DNA from: Lolium rigidum | Lineage: Eukaryota; Streptophyta; Magnoliopsida; Poales; Poaceae | Length of the DNA stretch: 64,000 nucleotides | Reading direction: 5' to 3' | NCBI RefSeq assembly: GCF_022539505.1 | Contig: NC_061508.1 | Coordinates: 31,800,256 to 31,864,255 of the forward strand | Notes under the pieces: model-generated | The model's database searches: none | The model's input: the letters and a program-made list of their open reading frames with translations, nothing else | What the model was told of the DNA's origin: nothing | In this document: in pieces, positions 1 through 10,736 of the stretch | Layout: each line of letters begins with the position of its first letter | How positions within the stretch are numbered: the stretch's first letter is position 1 | Translations under genes and position numbers: made by a program

Positions 1-972
1 ATCGTATGTTAATGGTTCATTCGATCACGAAGTCATCGTTGAATATGTGGTACCCATTATGCATTTCCAGGTCCCGCTATTGGTTATTGATCGGAGAGGG
101 GTCTCGATCATGTCTGCATAGTTCACGAATAGTAGGGTGCCACGCTTAAGGTTCGATGTGGTTTAGAAGATACAGAATATGAGATGGAGACCGAATATTG
201 TTCGGAGTCTCGGATGGGATCCAGGACATCACGAGGAGGTCTGGAATGGTTCAGAGGCAAGTTATGTTTCAGAATTGTTGTGGAAGAATTCTGTTGTTTT
301 GTATTTCAGAAAAGTTGTTCTGGAAATATTCTCGGAATTGGACAAAACAAAAACAGAAGTTCTTATTTTCCTATCACGCAGACGGAGTCAAAAGGGGAGA
401 CGGAGGAAGGCCGGGATTGGGCCAGACCACCCCTGTGCGCGGGCCCACCCCATGCATGGTCTGGGCCCACCAGGCGCCGACCCTAGATGGGTTTTGTGAA
501 ACCCTAACCCTACCCTCGACTATATATAGAGGGATGGGTTGGCCGACCATAGCTGCTCCGCACACAACCCTAATTTGCCACCTCTCCTCCCTCCTAGTTT
601 CTCCTGCTCCGGCTTAGGCGAAGCCCTGCAGGAATTCTCCTCCACCACCACCACCACCACGGCATCATGCTGCTGGGATTTCGAGGGGATCTACTCCTCC
701 GCTGCCCGCTGGAACAAGGAGAGGAAGGACGTCATCAACACCGTACGCGTGACCGAGTACGGAAGTGCTGCCGGATTGTAGCACTGGAAGGATCGTCTAC
801 ATCAACCACGAGATCTGATCTCGTTAAGGCTTTGGATCTTTGAGGGTTAGTCTCTCTTCTATCTTGTTGCTCCGATCTCATAGATTAGATCTTGGCTTTT
901 CCATAGATTGGATCTTGGATTTATTCGTCTTTGCTATAGAATTTTTTTGTTTTCCATGCAACGAACCCTACA
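1..972 (+). repeat. LTR-like fragment, probably Ty3/gypsy, cut by the window edge
   Basis: No protein of significance is encoded here. The stretch has the layout of a long plant LTR: a transcribed-type leader with a TATA box (TATATATA at 521-528) preceded by a GC-rich block, then a CT-rich leader with a CCACCA microsatellite near 641-660, ending near 972 in a CTACA terminus. The left end lies outside the window, so the size and family cannot be fixed. The segment near 300-370 resembles the LTR piece at 30353-30682 (both carry an ATATTCTCGGAATTGGAC-type core), which supports a retrotransposon origin. The right boundary is my estimate; no PBS was seen next to it. Confidence 0.5.
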
Positions 973-1865
973 GAGGTTGGACGAGAAGGCCCATGTCCTT
1001 ACTAGGATCAAATGTGATCGAAGGATCAGCTATAGCTTAAGGTTGTGTTTGGTTGAGCTGTGGCATATCCTAAAGCAGCTATAACCTTGCTTAGCTGATT
1101 CACATTACCTCTTGTTATTTCAATCCGTCCATGTCCGATCGACCCATCAAAGCAGCTACAATGAGTAAGGAAGTTAGCAACACCACTTAACTCATGCTTC
1201 TGTTCCTGTTTCTACCATTCGAGGGGGGAGGTGGGGTCATTACGGGGATGCAACCTTGCCAAGAGAAGATTTTCCGATTGGAAGTCCCGACAATGGCGCA
1301 AGTAGGCCAAGAACTAGAAGCAAAGCGGGTTATTGACCACCTAACTATAGTCAAATCAGAGAGCAATGCATGCCACACGCCTAGTACGAATAAGAAAGTG
1401 TCATGAAATCAAACAAAACCAAATATAATCAGCTCAGATGCACTTCAATGTTTCTCCCACACTCTATTACTTGCTTGTCCGGCTACTCTAGCAACAACAC
1501 AATACCTCAACCACAACATTTTTGATTTATTTATTTTATTATTCATCCAAGAAATACAAGTTGGCAGCTCGATCAGACCGGCAACGCGAGACATCATGGG
1601 GCCTCTCTTGGGGAGTTGGTAGCTAGCTACCTCACGAAGTCACGAGTGAGTCGGTGTACGGCATGTTTGATTGCTCGCATGGGTTTTTCTCCTTTGCAAC
1701 TTCGTTCTAGTCAGCCTACCCACGTGAATGGCCTATTCAGGCGCTTCTCATGGGCCAATTTTTTAACTGCTTTGTGAACCGTGCAATGCAATAATACTAA
1801 ATGTGTGGACACCCAAACTCCCAAAATTCAGCCCACTTGATGCGAGAAATGATTTTGTAAGCAAC
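973..1865. other. Intergenic stretch with no gene
   Basis: Short open frames here lack similarity to anything I recognise and have no splice or promoter context. A GTGTTTGGTTG motif near 1050 recurs in inverted form just right of the CACTA element (near 3025-3036), which may mark the ends of an older host element. The part around 1437-1490 resembles 11129-11190. Confidence 0.5.
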
Positions 1866-3022
1866 CACTACTAGGAATAACCTTACCGCCGGCACACAGA
1901 TTTGGCTATCCCCGGCGCTTTTGTACTCGCCGGCGGTAACCTCGCCGGTGGTAATGGACTACCCCCGGCATTTTTGTATTCGCCGGCGGTAAGATGAAAG
2001 TACCCCTGGCGCTTTGCCCTATCCCATAGCTATTCGCCGGCGGTATCACTTTTTACAAATAAAAAAAAAGCAGGCAGAGCAGCGAATCTGCAGCGCTAGG
2101 CCACGTCCAGACTGTGTACAAGTTACAAAAACGTCCAGACGTAAAACTAATACAACCAGGAATTACAACTTTACATCAAGGACCTTAAAAAGAAAAGCAA
2201 AAGCGATCAAGTCCTAGATCCCGCCGCCGCACGACGACGGCCATCTCCTGGCTCCCGATCTGGATGGAGGGAAGGGGGAGCATGGGCGGCGCCACACCGC
2301 CGATGTGGGTCGGGCTCGTCCTGCTCGGCTGCCCGGCCGCCGTCGCGGGAGCCGGGGTCTGCGACCCGGGCCTGGTCCACATCGCCATGACTGGAGCACG
2401 CCTCCTGCCCGGAGTCCCTCTTCTTCCACTTCCTCGCCGCCGACGCCCCTTCCGCCTCCTCCGCCCCGGGTGTCCCCGAGCTTCGAGATCTACCCGTTCC
2501 GCCTGGACGCCGTGATGGGCCTCATCTCCGCCTCCGTGCGCGCGGCGCTCGAGGCGCCGCTCAACCTCGCGCGGACCTGCTCTGGGAGACGCGCCTGCCG
2601 GCCGTCGCCGTCGTCGGGTTTCGTCCGAGGCGGGGAGGTGGGAGGAGAGGAAGTGGAGGAAGGGCGGAGGGTGCTGCAGCCTGCAGGGGTGCGGGAGGAG
2701 AGGAAGTTGGGGACTTGGATTGGGGGTGCGGGAGGAGATGGAGTTTGGGCCACTGTGGGGATAGGTGGGAGGTGGAAGGGGGTGGGTATTGGGCCAAATA
2801 CCCCCGGCGTTTTCAGTCCGCACTCGCCGGCGTTGTTGGGAGGTCCATCTGGGTGCTCTCGGCCCAACTTACCCCCGGCGGTTTCAATTCTGACTCGCCG
2901 GCGGTAAGGGTCCTATCCCCAGCAACCCCAATCCAACTCGCCGGCGGTAACTTACCGCTGGCATCTTCGAACCGAGCGTGCCGGCGGTAAAGAATGCGGC
3001 TATAAGCTAATTCCTAGTAGTG
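1866..3022. mobile_element. Non-autonomous CACTA (En/Spm) transposon, complete with target duplication
   Basis: The element starts CACTACTAGGAAT at 1866 and ends with the inverted form (ATTCCTAGTAGTG) at 3022. Both sides carry the same 3-bp flank AAC (1863-1865 and 3023-3025), which is the target-site length of CACTA elements. Inside the ends are many copies of a subterminal motif around CGCCGGCGGTAA and TACCCCCGGCG (1880-2045 and 2800-2995), the usual transposase-binding type of repeat. No transposase is encoded: the 1157 bp are too short, and the middle (about 2220-2810) is a very GC-rich filler. It should depend on a transposase made elsewhere; the CACTA at 26900-30352 has the same end type and the same subterminal motif. 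Confidence 0.93.
2220..2810. other. GC-rich internal cargo of the CACTA element
   Basis: The middle of the small CACTA element differs in composition from its ends and from the AT-rich flanks. Open frames run on both strands (a 212-codon frame on - from 2823 to 2185, a 200-codon frame on + from 2305 to 2907), as expected for very GC-rich DNA. The low-complexity Pro/Arg/Gly-rich translations match no family I know. It could be a captured piece of a GC-rich host exon or 5' leader, or simple filler. I do not call a gene here. Confidence 0.35.
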
Positions 3023-3132
3023 AACCAAACACGCTTGTAGTGTTCTATGGAAATATGTGGATGCATGCAACTTGAATCCTCTTATGTGGACCCTTCTCTG
3101 CATGGCGTCACAGATCAAAAAGAGATCAATTA

Positions 3133-4192
3133 GAGTATCTCCAGTCGTGTCCTCCAAACAATAACCCAAAGGCCTTTGGCGCGTGCCAGACATAAAATCG
3201 CTCCGACTCGCACGCCTCAAAGCCCGCTTCTGTTTGGCATGGCCAAATAGCATGTCCATCGCCCCGAGATCATCCCCGCCCTAGAGGAACGTGTTGGGCA
3301 TTCTGGACGGAAGACGCGCCCATTTCCATGTAGGTAAAATTAATCCATCTAGGTACCACATGCTAGCGTCCCATCCCGTTTACCCCCTCTTCCAAAACGG
3401 GTCTCCCCTACCGCCCCTCCCATCGCTGTCGTTGCCCACTTCAACAACTGTAGTACGCATGCGCCTGCTTCCACAATGATTCCCCCCATCACCTCCCGCC
3501 CATTTATCCGATTAGCGTTCGTGGATTCGAGCCCCAAACACGACCGCCAATTCGATCACCCACCCTGCACACAAGGTGTTCAGTCGTTTGCTTCGGAATA
3601 AGATATTTTCGTAGTTCATGTTGAGAGAGTACGATAAAATACTTCATGCTGAAGCACACCTGATGTGGCATGGATGGTTTCTCATCATTTCAAAAATGAA
3701 TCGTTGTCATGAGGATGCATGCATACGATGCACATGAGTGAGTACAGAACCACTGATTGCATGTGCGGATTCTGTAGAGAGGTTGTGGGAAAGTTTGGAT
3801 CAAACTACTTACGAGTGCTAAATGAAGCAAAGACTACTTGGATCATGGCACAAAACGCAACCACTAGATTTCCTGGATGCTTGGAAACATCTGTTGCATG
3901 CACTGGTCATGGAAGAATTGTCCATTTACTTGGCAAGATTTGTACAAAGGGCAACATGGATATTGAAATGTGGTACCTGAAGCTGTGGCAAATGACGACC
4001 TGTGGATTGCACGTTCTTTCCTTGGCATGGTGGGATCGCACAATAACATCAACGTGCTCCAGCGCTCTCCAGTGTTTGCGTAACTAGTTGAAGGTCATTC
4101 TCCACCGTGCAACTATGAGATCAATTGCCACACATATACCAACAGATACTACCCGGCGAATATCATCTATCTAAGATGGTTGACATTTGTCA
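3133..4192 (+). pseudogene. Decayed PIF/Harbinger element with transposase remnant
   Basis: A Harbinger-like terminus (GAGTATCTCCAGTCGTGTCC) begins at 3133 after a TTA triplet, the usual PIF/Harbinger target. Between about 3719 and 4192 the three frames together contain a plant Harbinger transposase in pieces: YLRVLNEAKTTWIMAQNA and a following FPGCLE (normally FPGMLGSIDCMHW), then in other frames a worn form of the [13 protein letters not shown] block and of the [19 protein letters not shown] block. These blocks align in order with the better-preserved copies at 19701-20913 and 51044-52288. Several frameshifts and stops make it nonfunctional. No matching right terminus was found. Confidence 0.75.
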
Positions 4193-4632
4193 AAAAAAAA
4201 TCCATGAGCCTCTAGATTAGATGAAGTCTCACTTTGCTTCACGCTAGGAGAGTTGCATAAAATATGTCGTGCACACCTGGTGTGCTCCAATCTCGATTCT
4301 CTATTGTCCGGTACCGTCCTCTTACCTGGTATCAAGATCAAATGTGGAAGGTGATTAATTATTGTGTGATGACCATCGAGAGTGGGCACATGTGCCCACT
4401 GATTAATGTTGGGTCCCTATGATTGTCAAGATCATCTTGCCCATCTTGATCAGCAGGTATTACCACAGATTTTGCTCACTTTCTTGCCATGCATGCATAA
4501 ATTTTGGGTCCAGATGACCATCACCAGCTGCAAAATGATTTCATAGAGCATATGTGAAAGCTGAAAGGACAATCAGTTGTGCCGCGGCTTGATCAAGTTC
4601 AACTTCAAATTATTTAAATTATTTGCATTCAC
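4193..4632. other. Stretch without a recognisable gene, between a Harbinger remnant and a copia gag
   Basis: Nothing coding was recognised. This is where the pol gene and 3' LTR of the copia element on the - strand should lie, but neither is present, so a deletion or rearrangement boundary falls at or just left of about 4633. Confidence 0.5.
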
Positions 4633-7224
4633 TCAAAAAATTTGGGCTTCGATTTTGTAATAATCATTCATGGTTTTGCCCTTGGAGGCTTCACCATTAG
4701 TGACGGCTTTCTTCTTCTCTTGTGCGGGCTTGGCCTTTTGCTTGTTTGCCTTCTTTGCCTTGGCATTATAACCAAGGCCCTCCTTCCCATTGTTTGATCT
4801 TTGCTTACTCAAAAGATCATCCAAAGAAAGTTTACTTTGGGGAGAGGAGGCCTTAGCAAGTTCATCCTTCAACCTAGCATTTTCCTCAACAATATTTGCA
4901 TGATCACATAGAGGAGTAGAGGTACTAGGTATGTCATATGAAGCGAGCCTAATTTGAAGTTGCTCATAAGACTTGGAGAGGAGAGAGTATTCACTCTTCA
5001 AGGCTTTGTGTGCCTTGTCTAGATCATCTAGATCTCTCACAAGTTTCTCATAATCAACACCAAATTTGGCCTTTTCCTTTGTAAGCACTTTAGTCTTAGC
5101 TCTAGCAAGATCTCTAGCTTTAGTGAGCTTGTTAATTTTATCTTGAGGATCTCCAAGATTTTCTAATCTCTCTTCAAGAGAAGCTATGGTTTCTTGGCTT
5201 TCCTCAAGAGCATTTCTAAGAGCATGTAGTTCAAGAGCATCTTCTCTTTCTATTTGGCATTTTTTCTCAAGAGTACCATTTAGTTGAGCCATACGAACCA
5301 TGAGGTTTGAAACATGCTTTTTAGTATTACCTTGTAGGTTAAGAATGAAATCATCAAACTCTAGCATTTCTTGTTTCACTTTTAGACTAGCAAGATCAAC
5401 CCCTAGATCACTTGAAACGATAGGCATAGAGGGGTTAGGGGATGATACCTCGGAGGATTTAGCCATGAGGCAACTTTCTTCCTCCACATGAATGACATCA
5501 TTGGGGGATTCACTTGGGGATGAAGAGTTAGTGGAGAGGGAGGCAAGAGCGACCAATCCATTAGAGGTTGCATCTTCTTCATCATCAACATCATCATCTC
5601 CGGATGTATACTCTTCTTGAGTTGATAGCACAATAGATGTGTCCAAGGAGGACCTTGCCATGAAGCAATGTGCATTCTTGATATGAGGATTCTCATTTGG
5701 AGATTCAAAGAGAGATGAAGAGGGAATGTTGGTGGTGACGATGGCGGCCAATTCCTTTGAGCTTTCTTCATCTTCCTCACTACTAGAGCTTCCAACTTCA
5801 TCGGAAGAATATTCTTCCCTAGTCACTAGCACAATTTTTGAGGGCCTCTTGCCCTTCTTGGTCTTGTTGTTGTAGAATTTCTTCTTGGGGGCTTTTGAAT
5901 ATTTGTCCTTTGAAACTTTGCTCTTGTCCTTGGGAATGAGCCTTCCACCATGAGTTTCCCTATTCTCATAGGGGCACTCGGCAATGAAATGGCGCTTGTC
6001 ATTACAATTGTAACAAGATCTTGTCCTTGGGCCCGAATTTGTGGACCCCCTTGAGTTGTTTCTCTTGATGTTGTCTTCCTTGGCCTTGGATGGGTCAACC
6101 CAAAAGGAGTTGGCATGGAATGCCATGTGGTCATGGTAGTGGTGTTCCAAGTCTTCCGGATAGGACATACTCCAAGATGCCCTATATGATTCTTGAGGGA
6201 ACCCTTCTTCAACGGAGTTGACCGACAAGGCAAGGTTGGACCCTTTTGTCATCCCAAGAGCTCGGTTGCGAGAATCATGAGAGTTTTCTTCAAGCACCTT
6301 GAGAGCTTGCATCTCGTGCACCACTTGTTGAGAAGTGAGAGAGGAATAGCATTCCCTCCCTACAAGAGTCTTGACATCAATGGGTACAAACGGCATCATG
6401 CATTCAATGTACTTCTCCTTGATCCAAGAGTCATTGATGTGGGTGGCACCAATCATCCGGAAGGCATCGGCAACGGTGAGAAGTCTTCCATACATGAGTT
6501 CATGATCTTCATCCGGTAGCCTCAAGAAACCTTCGGCTTTATTCTTAAGAGCATTATACTTGTTCCTCCTCGTGCTCTCACTTCCAATGCAACTAGCGGA
6601 CAAACCGTCCCAAGCCTCCTTGGCGGTGGTGTAGTTCCGAACACGATGCAATTCCTTTGTCCCCACACTAGTTTGAATCATGTGCAAGGCGGTGTTGTTG
6701 AGTTGACTATCAACCGCTTCTCTTCTAGTCAACTTGTCGGGGTTGTATGGCTTGAAGCCTTCCAACATGATTCTCCAAAGTTCATTGGAGGCACTCGCAA
6801 ACATGAGAGCGAAACTCAAATTGCCAAGTATCGAAATTCTCAATGGAAAACTTAGGTGGGTCCCCCGAATGTTCATATGGGGATGGGGAACCGATATATC
6901 GGGAGATAGAAAAGGTGGAGCTACTCGATTGTAGCTTTCACCTCCACTAGTTGTCCTAGGAGATGCAATGGGATTTTTTATAGTGTTTAAGTTATCACCT
7001 TCCACGGGTTTGGTAGAGGAGGGTAATTCCGAAGCATCACCCTCTTCTAACGCACCCGTGTCCTTTACCTCTACACTAGGAGCCTTGGGAAGGGCCGGAG
7101 CCAAAAGCTCGGCAATCATCTTTTTCATGCTTTCCATTTGGGCTTCCATGGAGGACTTCAACGAATTGAAGTCTTCCATGGAGACCGTCTTGGTGGCCTC
7201 TTCCGAGGGATCCTCGTTCGGCAT
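4633..7224 (-). CDS. Ty1/copia retrotransposon Gag polyprotein, 863 aa, long SIRE-like type
   Basis: Gag is the nucleocapsid protein that packages retrotransposon RNA into virus-like particles in the cytoplasm. The N-terminal third contains a UBN2-type Gag domain, visible as the EAWDGLSA and LPDEDHELMYGRLLTVADAF blocks. A zinc knuckle near the middle, CYNCNDKRHFIAEC, has the C-x2-C-x4-H-x4-C spacing. It is preceded and followed by Lys/Arg-rich sequence. Acidic, serine-rich segments and a long coiled-coil stretch (many Leu/Glu/Lys heptads, such as LEESQETIASLEERLENL) fill the C-terminal half, and the end is Lys-rich. The frame is intact from ATG at 7224 to its stop. Directly upstream are the primer-binding site and an LTR in the right order. 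No protease, integrase or reverse transcriptase follows, so the element is gag-only as it stands and could move only with borrowed enzymes. Confidence 0.88.
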   Translation of the reverse strand: MPNEDPSEEATKTVSMEDFNSLKSSMEAQMESMKKMIAELLAPALPKAPSVEVKDTGALEEGDASELPSSTKPVEGDNLNTIKNPIASPRTTSGGESYNRVAPPFLSPDISVPHPHMNIRGTHLSFPLRISILGNLSFALMFASASNELWRIMLEGFKPYNPDKLTRREAVDSQLNNTALHMIQTSVGTKELHRVRNYTTAKEAWDGLSASCIGSESTRRNKYNALKNKAEGFLRLPDEDHELMYGRLLTVADAFRMIGATHINDSWIKEKYIECMMPFVPIDVKTLVGRECYSSLTSQQVVHEMQALKVLEENSHDSRNRALGMTKGSNLALSVNSVEEGFPQESYRASWSMSYPEDLEHHYHDHMAFHANSFWVDPSKAKEDNIKRNNSRGSTNSGPRTRSCYNCNDKRHFIAECPYENRETHGGRLIPKDKSKVSKDKYSKAPKKKFYNNKTKKGKRPSKIVLVTREEYSSDEVGSSSSEEDEESSKELAAIVTTNIPSSSLFESPNENPHIKNAHCFMARSSLDTSIVLSTQEEYTSGDDDVDDEEDATSNGLVALASLSTNSSSPSESPNDVIHVEEESCLMAKSSEVSSPNPSMPIVSSDLGVDLASLKVKQEMLEFDDFILNLQGNTKKHVSNLMVRMAQLNGTLEKKCQIEREDALELHALRNALEESQETIASLEERLENLGDPQDKINKLTKARDLARAKTKVLTKEKAKFGVDYEKLVRDLDDLDKAHKALKSEYSLLSKSYEQLQIRLASYDIPSTSTPLCDHANIVEENARLKDELAKASSPQSKLSLDDLLSKQRSNNGKEGLGYNAKAKKANKQKAKPAQEKKKAVTNGEASKGKTMNDYYKIEAQIF

Positions 7225-7260
7225 ACTCTTAGGCGGTTAAGCCCGAAATAAGAGCCGAGG

Positions 7261-7271
7261 CTCTGATACCA
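7261..7271 (-). other. Primer-binding site of the copia element
   Basis: On the - strand this reads TGGTATCAGAG, the plant retrotransposon primer-binding site complementary to the 3' end of initiator methionine tRNA. It lies two bases inside the LTR end at 7274 and about 40 bases before the gag start codon, the expected order LTR, PBS, gag. Confidence 0.9.
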
Positions 7272-7273
7272 AT

Positions 7274-8622
7274 TGAAAGGATCGTATGCCGCACCTAGAG
7301 GGGGGGTGAATAGGTGCTAACCAATTTTTAGTTCTTTTTCAATTTAGGCTTGACACAAAGGTAAATTCTCTAGATATGCAACTAAGTGAATTTACCTATA
7401 TGACAAGATAAGCAACTAAGCAAGATATAGCTACGCAATATAAGAGATAGAATAGGATAGAGGTAACCGAGAGTGGAGCACGCGATGACACGGAGATGAT
7501 TCCCGTAGTTCCCTTCCTTTGCAAGAAGGTACGTCTACGTTTGGAGGAGTGTGGTTGCTACGAAAGCCAAACCAACAGCCACGAAGGCTTCAGTCGGATC
7601 TCCGGTGAGCAACGCCACAAAGGCCTAGCCCACGTCCACTAAGGGATTTCCTCGAGGCGGAAACCGGGCCTTTACAAGGTTCTTGGGGCACACATCCACA
7701 ACTGAATTGGAGGCTCCCAAATCTGTAACAATACAACAATCAACAACAACACATCAACAACAAATCAACTAGGGAACCAAATAGGAACACTAGCATGAGA
7801 TCCCTCAAACAAATGAGGGGAAATGAAGAACGCTTCGGTGAGGATGTAGATCGGTGTCTTCTCCTTCGAATCTCCAAAGATCAAGAGCTTTGGTTGGGGG
7901 AGGAAGGAGATCTTGCAAATCTTGTGTTCTTGAGGTGGCTCTAATGGTGGTGAAGCTTGGCAGATTTTTCTTGCAATAATTGAGCAACTTGTCCCAATGG
8001 AGAAGAGAGCTATTTATATGATTGGAGCTCTCAGATCTGACCGTTGTGGCGAAATCCACTAACACCGGAAGTTCCGGCCAGGATGGCCGGAAGTTCCGGC
8101 TGGCACCGGAAGTACCGGCTAGGAGAGCCGGAACTTCCGCCAGGAAGATTCTTCGTCAGATGACCTGGTCAACAAAAGATTGGGCGGAACTAGGGCGGAA
8201 CTTCCGGTGACCGGAAGTTCCGGCCAAGTTCCGGCCAAGTTCCGGAATTGCCCGAAAACCTTACTGGACTATACTGAGCCACAATTCCACATTTCCGGAA
8301 CTTGCCGGGAAGTTGGGCGGAAGTTCCGCTGACCGGAACTTCCGGCCACTCGCGCCGGAACTTCCGGCCAGGGAACAAAAACAACAAACAAAACTGCACT
8401 GACAGGGCTTCTGCAGAACATACCAGGGCGGAAGTTCCGCCAGCTGGGGCCGGAACTTCCGCCAGAAATAAAAACCCTTCAGATCATCAGAACAGGCAGA
8501 CCATCTCGCTGAACAAAAATATATTCCGAACACTTGTACCTGTCTACATCAACACACATAAATATATACCTAGTGTTGACATCAAACACACAAAACCCAA
8601 AAGGGCGGGAAATGTTCTTTCA
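7274..8622 (-). repeat. 5' LTR of the gag-only copia element
   Basis: In + coordinates the LTR starts TGAAAG at 7274 and ends CTTTCA at 8622, giving TG...CA ends with short inverted repeats. It directly abuts the PBS. At 1349 bp it is long, as in SIRE-type copia elements. Between about 8059 and 8470, the U3 side for a - strand element, it is packed with a palindromic motif GGAAGTTCC or GGAACTTCC, usually inside CCGG...CCGG; at least ten copies can be counted. A second LTR was not found in this window, so no target duplication can be checked. Confidence 0.85.
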
Positions 8623-8851
8623 ACTATATGATGGCGGAAACTTTAAACTTCATGGCTAGGTCCATTTCTACTTTTGATTTAGTTTTTGTTGCAAAAGAAA
8701 TTGTTAAACAATATATTTGCGAGATGTGGCTAAAACCGGAGGTATCCTAAACACGACGGCGCTTCAAATCGAATGATCCATAGCTAACGCCGAATGTGGT
8801 CTAGGGGAGTGACTAGATATTCATAGCCTTATTTTGCGGACAAGGCATTTA

Positions 8852-9228
8852 TGAACCCAGGTGTAGATGCTCCTGCTTGAAAAACAAATTCTTAAAAAAT
8901 AGTACATAAATTCAAAAAAAATCTGAAATTTTTGTACAATGAATATGAACAAGTATTCTAACCGCACACCAAAAATTTCTGAAAAAAGACAAATGTAGTA
9001 GTATGTACAAAAAAAAGACAAATCAAAATAATGTAAGCAACAAATATAGATGTTCCAAACAGCACCGTGTTTTATCTTTTTTGCACATGCCACTACATAG
9101 CCTTTTTTCGAAGATTTTTGGTGTGCGGTTAGGACACATTCATGTTCGTTGTCCAATTCAGATTTTTTGAATTTATTTGCTATATTTTAAATTTGTTATT
9201 CAATCAGGAGCATCTACACCAGAGTTCA
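8852..9228. mobile_element. Foldback MITE with about 125-bp terminal inverted repeats
   Basis: The left arm (8852 to about 8975) and right arm (about 9110 to 9228) are inverted copies: GGTGTAGATGCTCCTG on the left matches CAGGAGCATCTACACC on the right, and CCGCACACCAAAAAT on the left matches ATTTTTGGTGTGCGG on the right. The 377-bp element is AT-rich and has no coding capacity. The long arms fit a Mutator-like or other foldback MITE, but I see no clear target duplication, so the superfamily is open. Confidence 0.75.
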
Positions 9229-9902
9229 GAATTGATTTTTCGCTATTTTGCACTGAATAATGAAGCGTCGGCCTCTAACTCTTGTGTCGGTGCCAGCAAA
9301 ACCACCGATAATTAGCCAAAACGGCCAAAATTTAATCCCTAGCGCCACGCTTAAATCTTTCGAAAAAGAACTTTATACTTTCTAAATAAAGAAAAAAAGT
9401 ACCTAAAGTACCTGTGGAAATGGTCAAATTCCAAATAAAATAATTTGAAATAATTAAAGTAAAGGGTATATTTTACCCTGAAACGGATATCTTTGTATCT
9501 TTTTTTCTTTATTGTTATTTCTAACTCATATTTATGAGATAATAAAATATGGTAAAAGCTATACCAAAAATTGATTCACTAAACGCAACATTATGGCTGC
9601 TCTTAGTTACCTTTAACGGCAGAGGGCATGAGACCCACATTTTTTTTGAAGCATCACTGGCTCATGCGTCGTAGGCAGCTTCGGCGGTCAGCTATGACAG
9701 TTGCAGTTCGGCATCACTAGAAAAAGACCAACCTTTATAAAGGAATAACATCTCACGCGAACTAAACGAGAAAGCGACGCGTGTCAGCTAGCTAGCCCCG
9801 CGCTCGCGACTAAAAAAGCTGCCCGAGTACAGAGCCACGCTGGCGACCCCGAACAACTAAAAGCACAGATAAGTATAGTTACAAATTCACACGAAGTAAG
9901 TC
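9229..9902. other. Intergenic stretch, no gene seen
   Basis: AT-rich sequence with short, unrelated open frames only. A segment at about 9656-9695 (CACTGGCTCATGCGTC and following) resembles 11862-11905. Confidence 0.45.
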
Positions 9903-10350
9903 ACGAATAGCACAAGAGTATAGTTGCGTACAACACACGAGTATAGTTGCGTATAACACACGAGTACAGTTGACCACACGGGCGAGTACAATACAATCAC
10001 GCACACGAGCAAGTACAGTCCTGCACATGAGCAGGTACAGTCGCGCACACGAGGAAGTACATGTATAGAAGTACAAGCACGCATACGAGCATGTATAGTC
10101 GCGCACACGAGCAGGTACAGTCGCGCACACAAGCGAGTACTGGTACAGAAGTACAGTCGCGCACACGAGTGAGTACTGGTACAGAAGTAAAGTTGCGCAC
10201 ACGAGGAAATACTGGTACAAAAGCACAGGTACAGTAGCGCACACGAGTAAGTACAGTTATTGAGTAAAGAGAAAAACTGCATCAAATACACTAGAAACAG
10301 AAGTACTTATCGGTTGAAGCACGAGTACAATGTACACACCACGAGTACAA
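9903..10350. repeat. Degenerate minisatellite built on GCGCACACGAG and AGTACAG units
   Basis: A run of imperfect tandem units about 20-36 bp long repeats the motifs GTCGCGCACACGAG and AGTACTGGTACAGAAGTACAG some fifteen times, with drift at both ends. Because the repeat is free of stops on the - strand, long but meaningless Cys/Leu/Val-rich frames appear in all three - frames. I see no coding function. Variable unit length argues against satellite DNA and for local replication slippage. Confidence 0.82.
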
Positions 10351-10736
10351 CCATACTAGTATTGAAAGTACGGAAAAAAGTATCCCAAAACCTATTAACA
10401 TGGGATCTACTTTTGAAGATCTCGACACGAGGATCTCAAAAATGAAAACGGATTATAATTTAGACTTACGATTCTCAAGATATTTCATTTTGAAAAAATA
10501 AATCTAAAAAATAAAGGAAAAACTGATACAACTCAGCCCCTCTGCCTTCTCTCTCCTCCCTCATCCCCACCTTAATTCGTGTTGCGACACGTGGCGAGCA
10601 GGGATATCATTTCCTAGAGATTTTCTAGCACCACGGCACGCCACTTATCACGTGCGTAGCGAGTTATCTTTGTCTTCCCTTCACGAAGGTCGGCATTTTT
10701 CTAACGATTTGGTTTCGCAAAAAAATGTACTCGCGC

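Noticed and set aside
2185..2823. 212-codon frame on - inside the small CACTA
   Set aside because: Pro/Arg-rich, also open on the other strand, spans subterminal repeats of the element; no evidence for a protein.
9879..10291. Three overlapping Cys-rich frames on the - strand, or a CRISPR-like array
   Set aside because: They are translations of a minisatellite. The repeats are irregular, without unique spacers of fixed length, and the DNA is from a plant nucleus.
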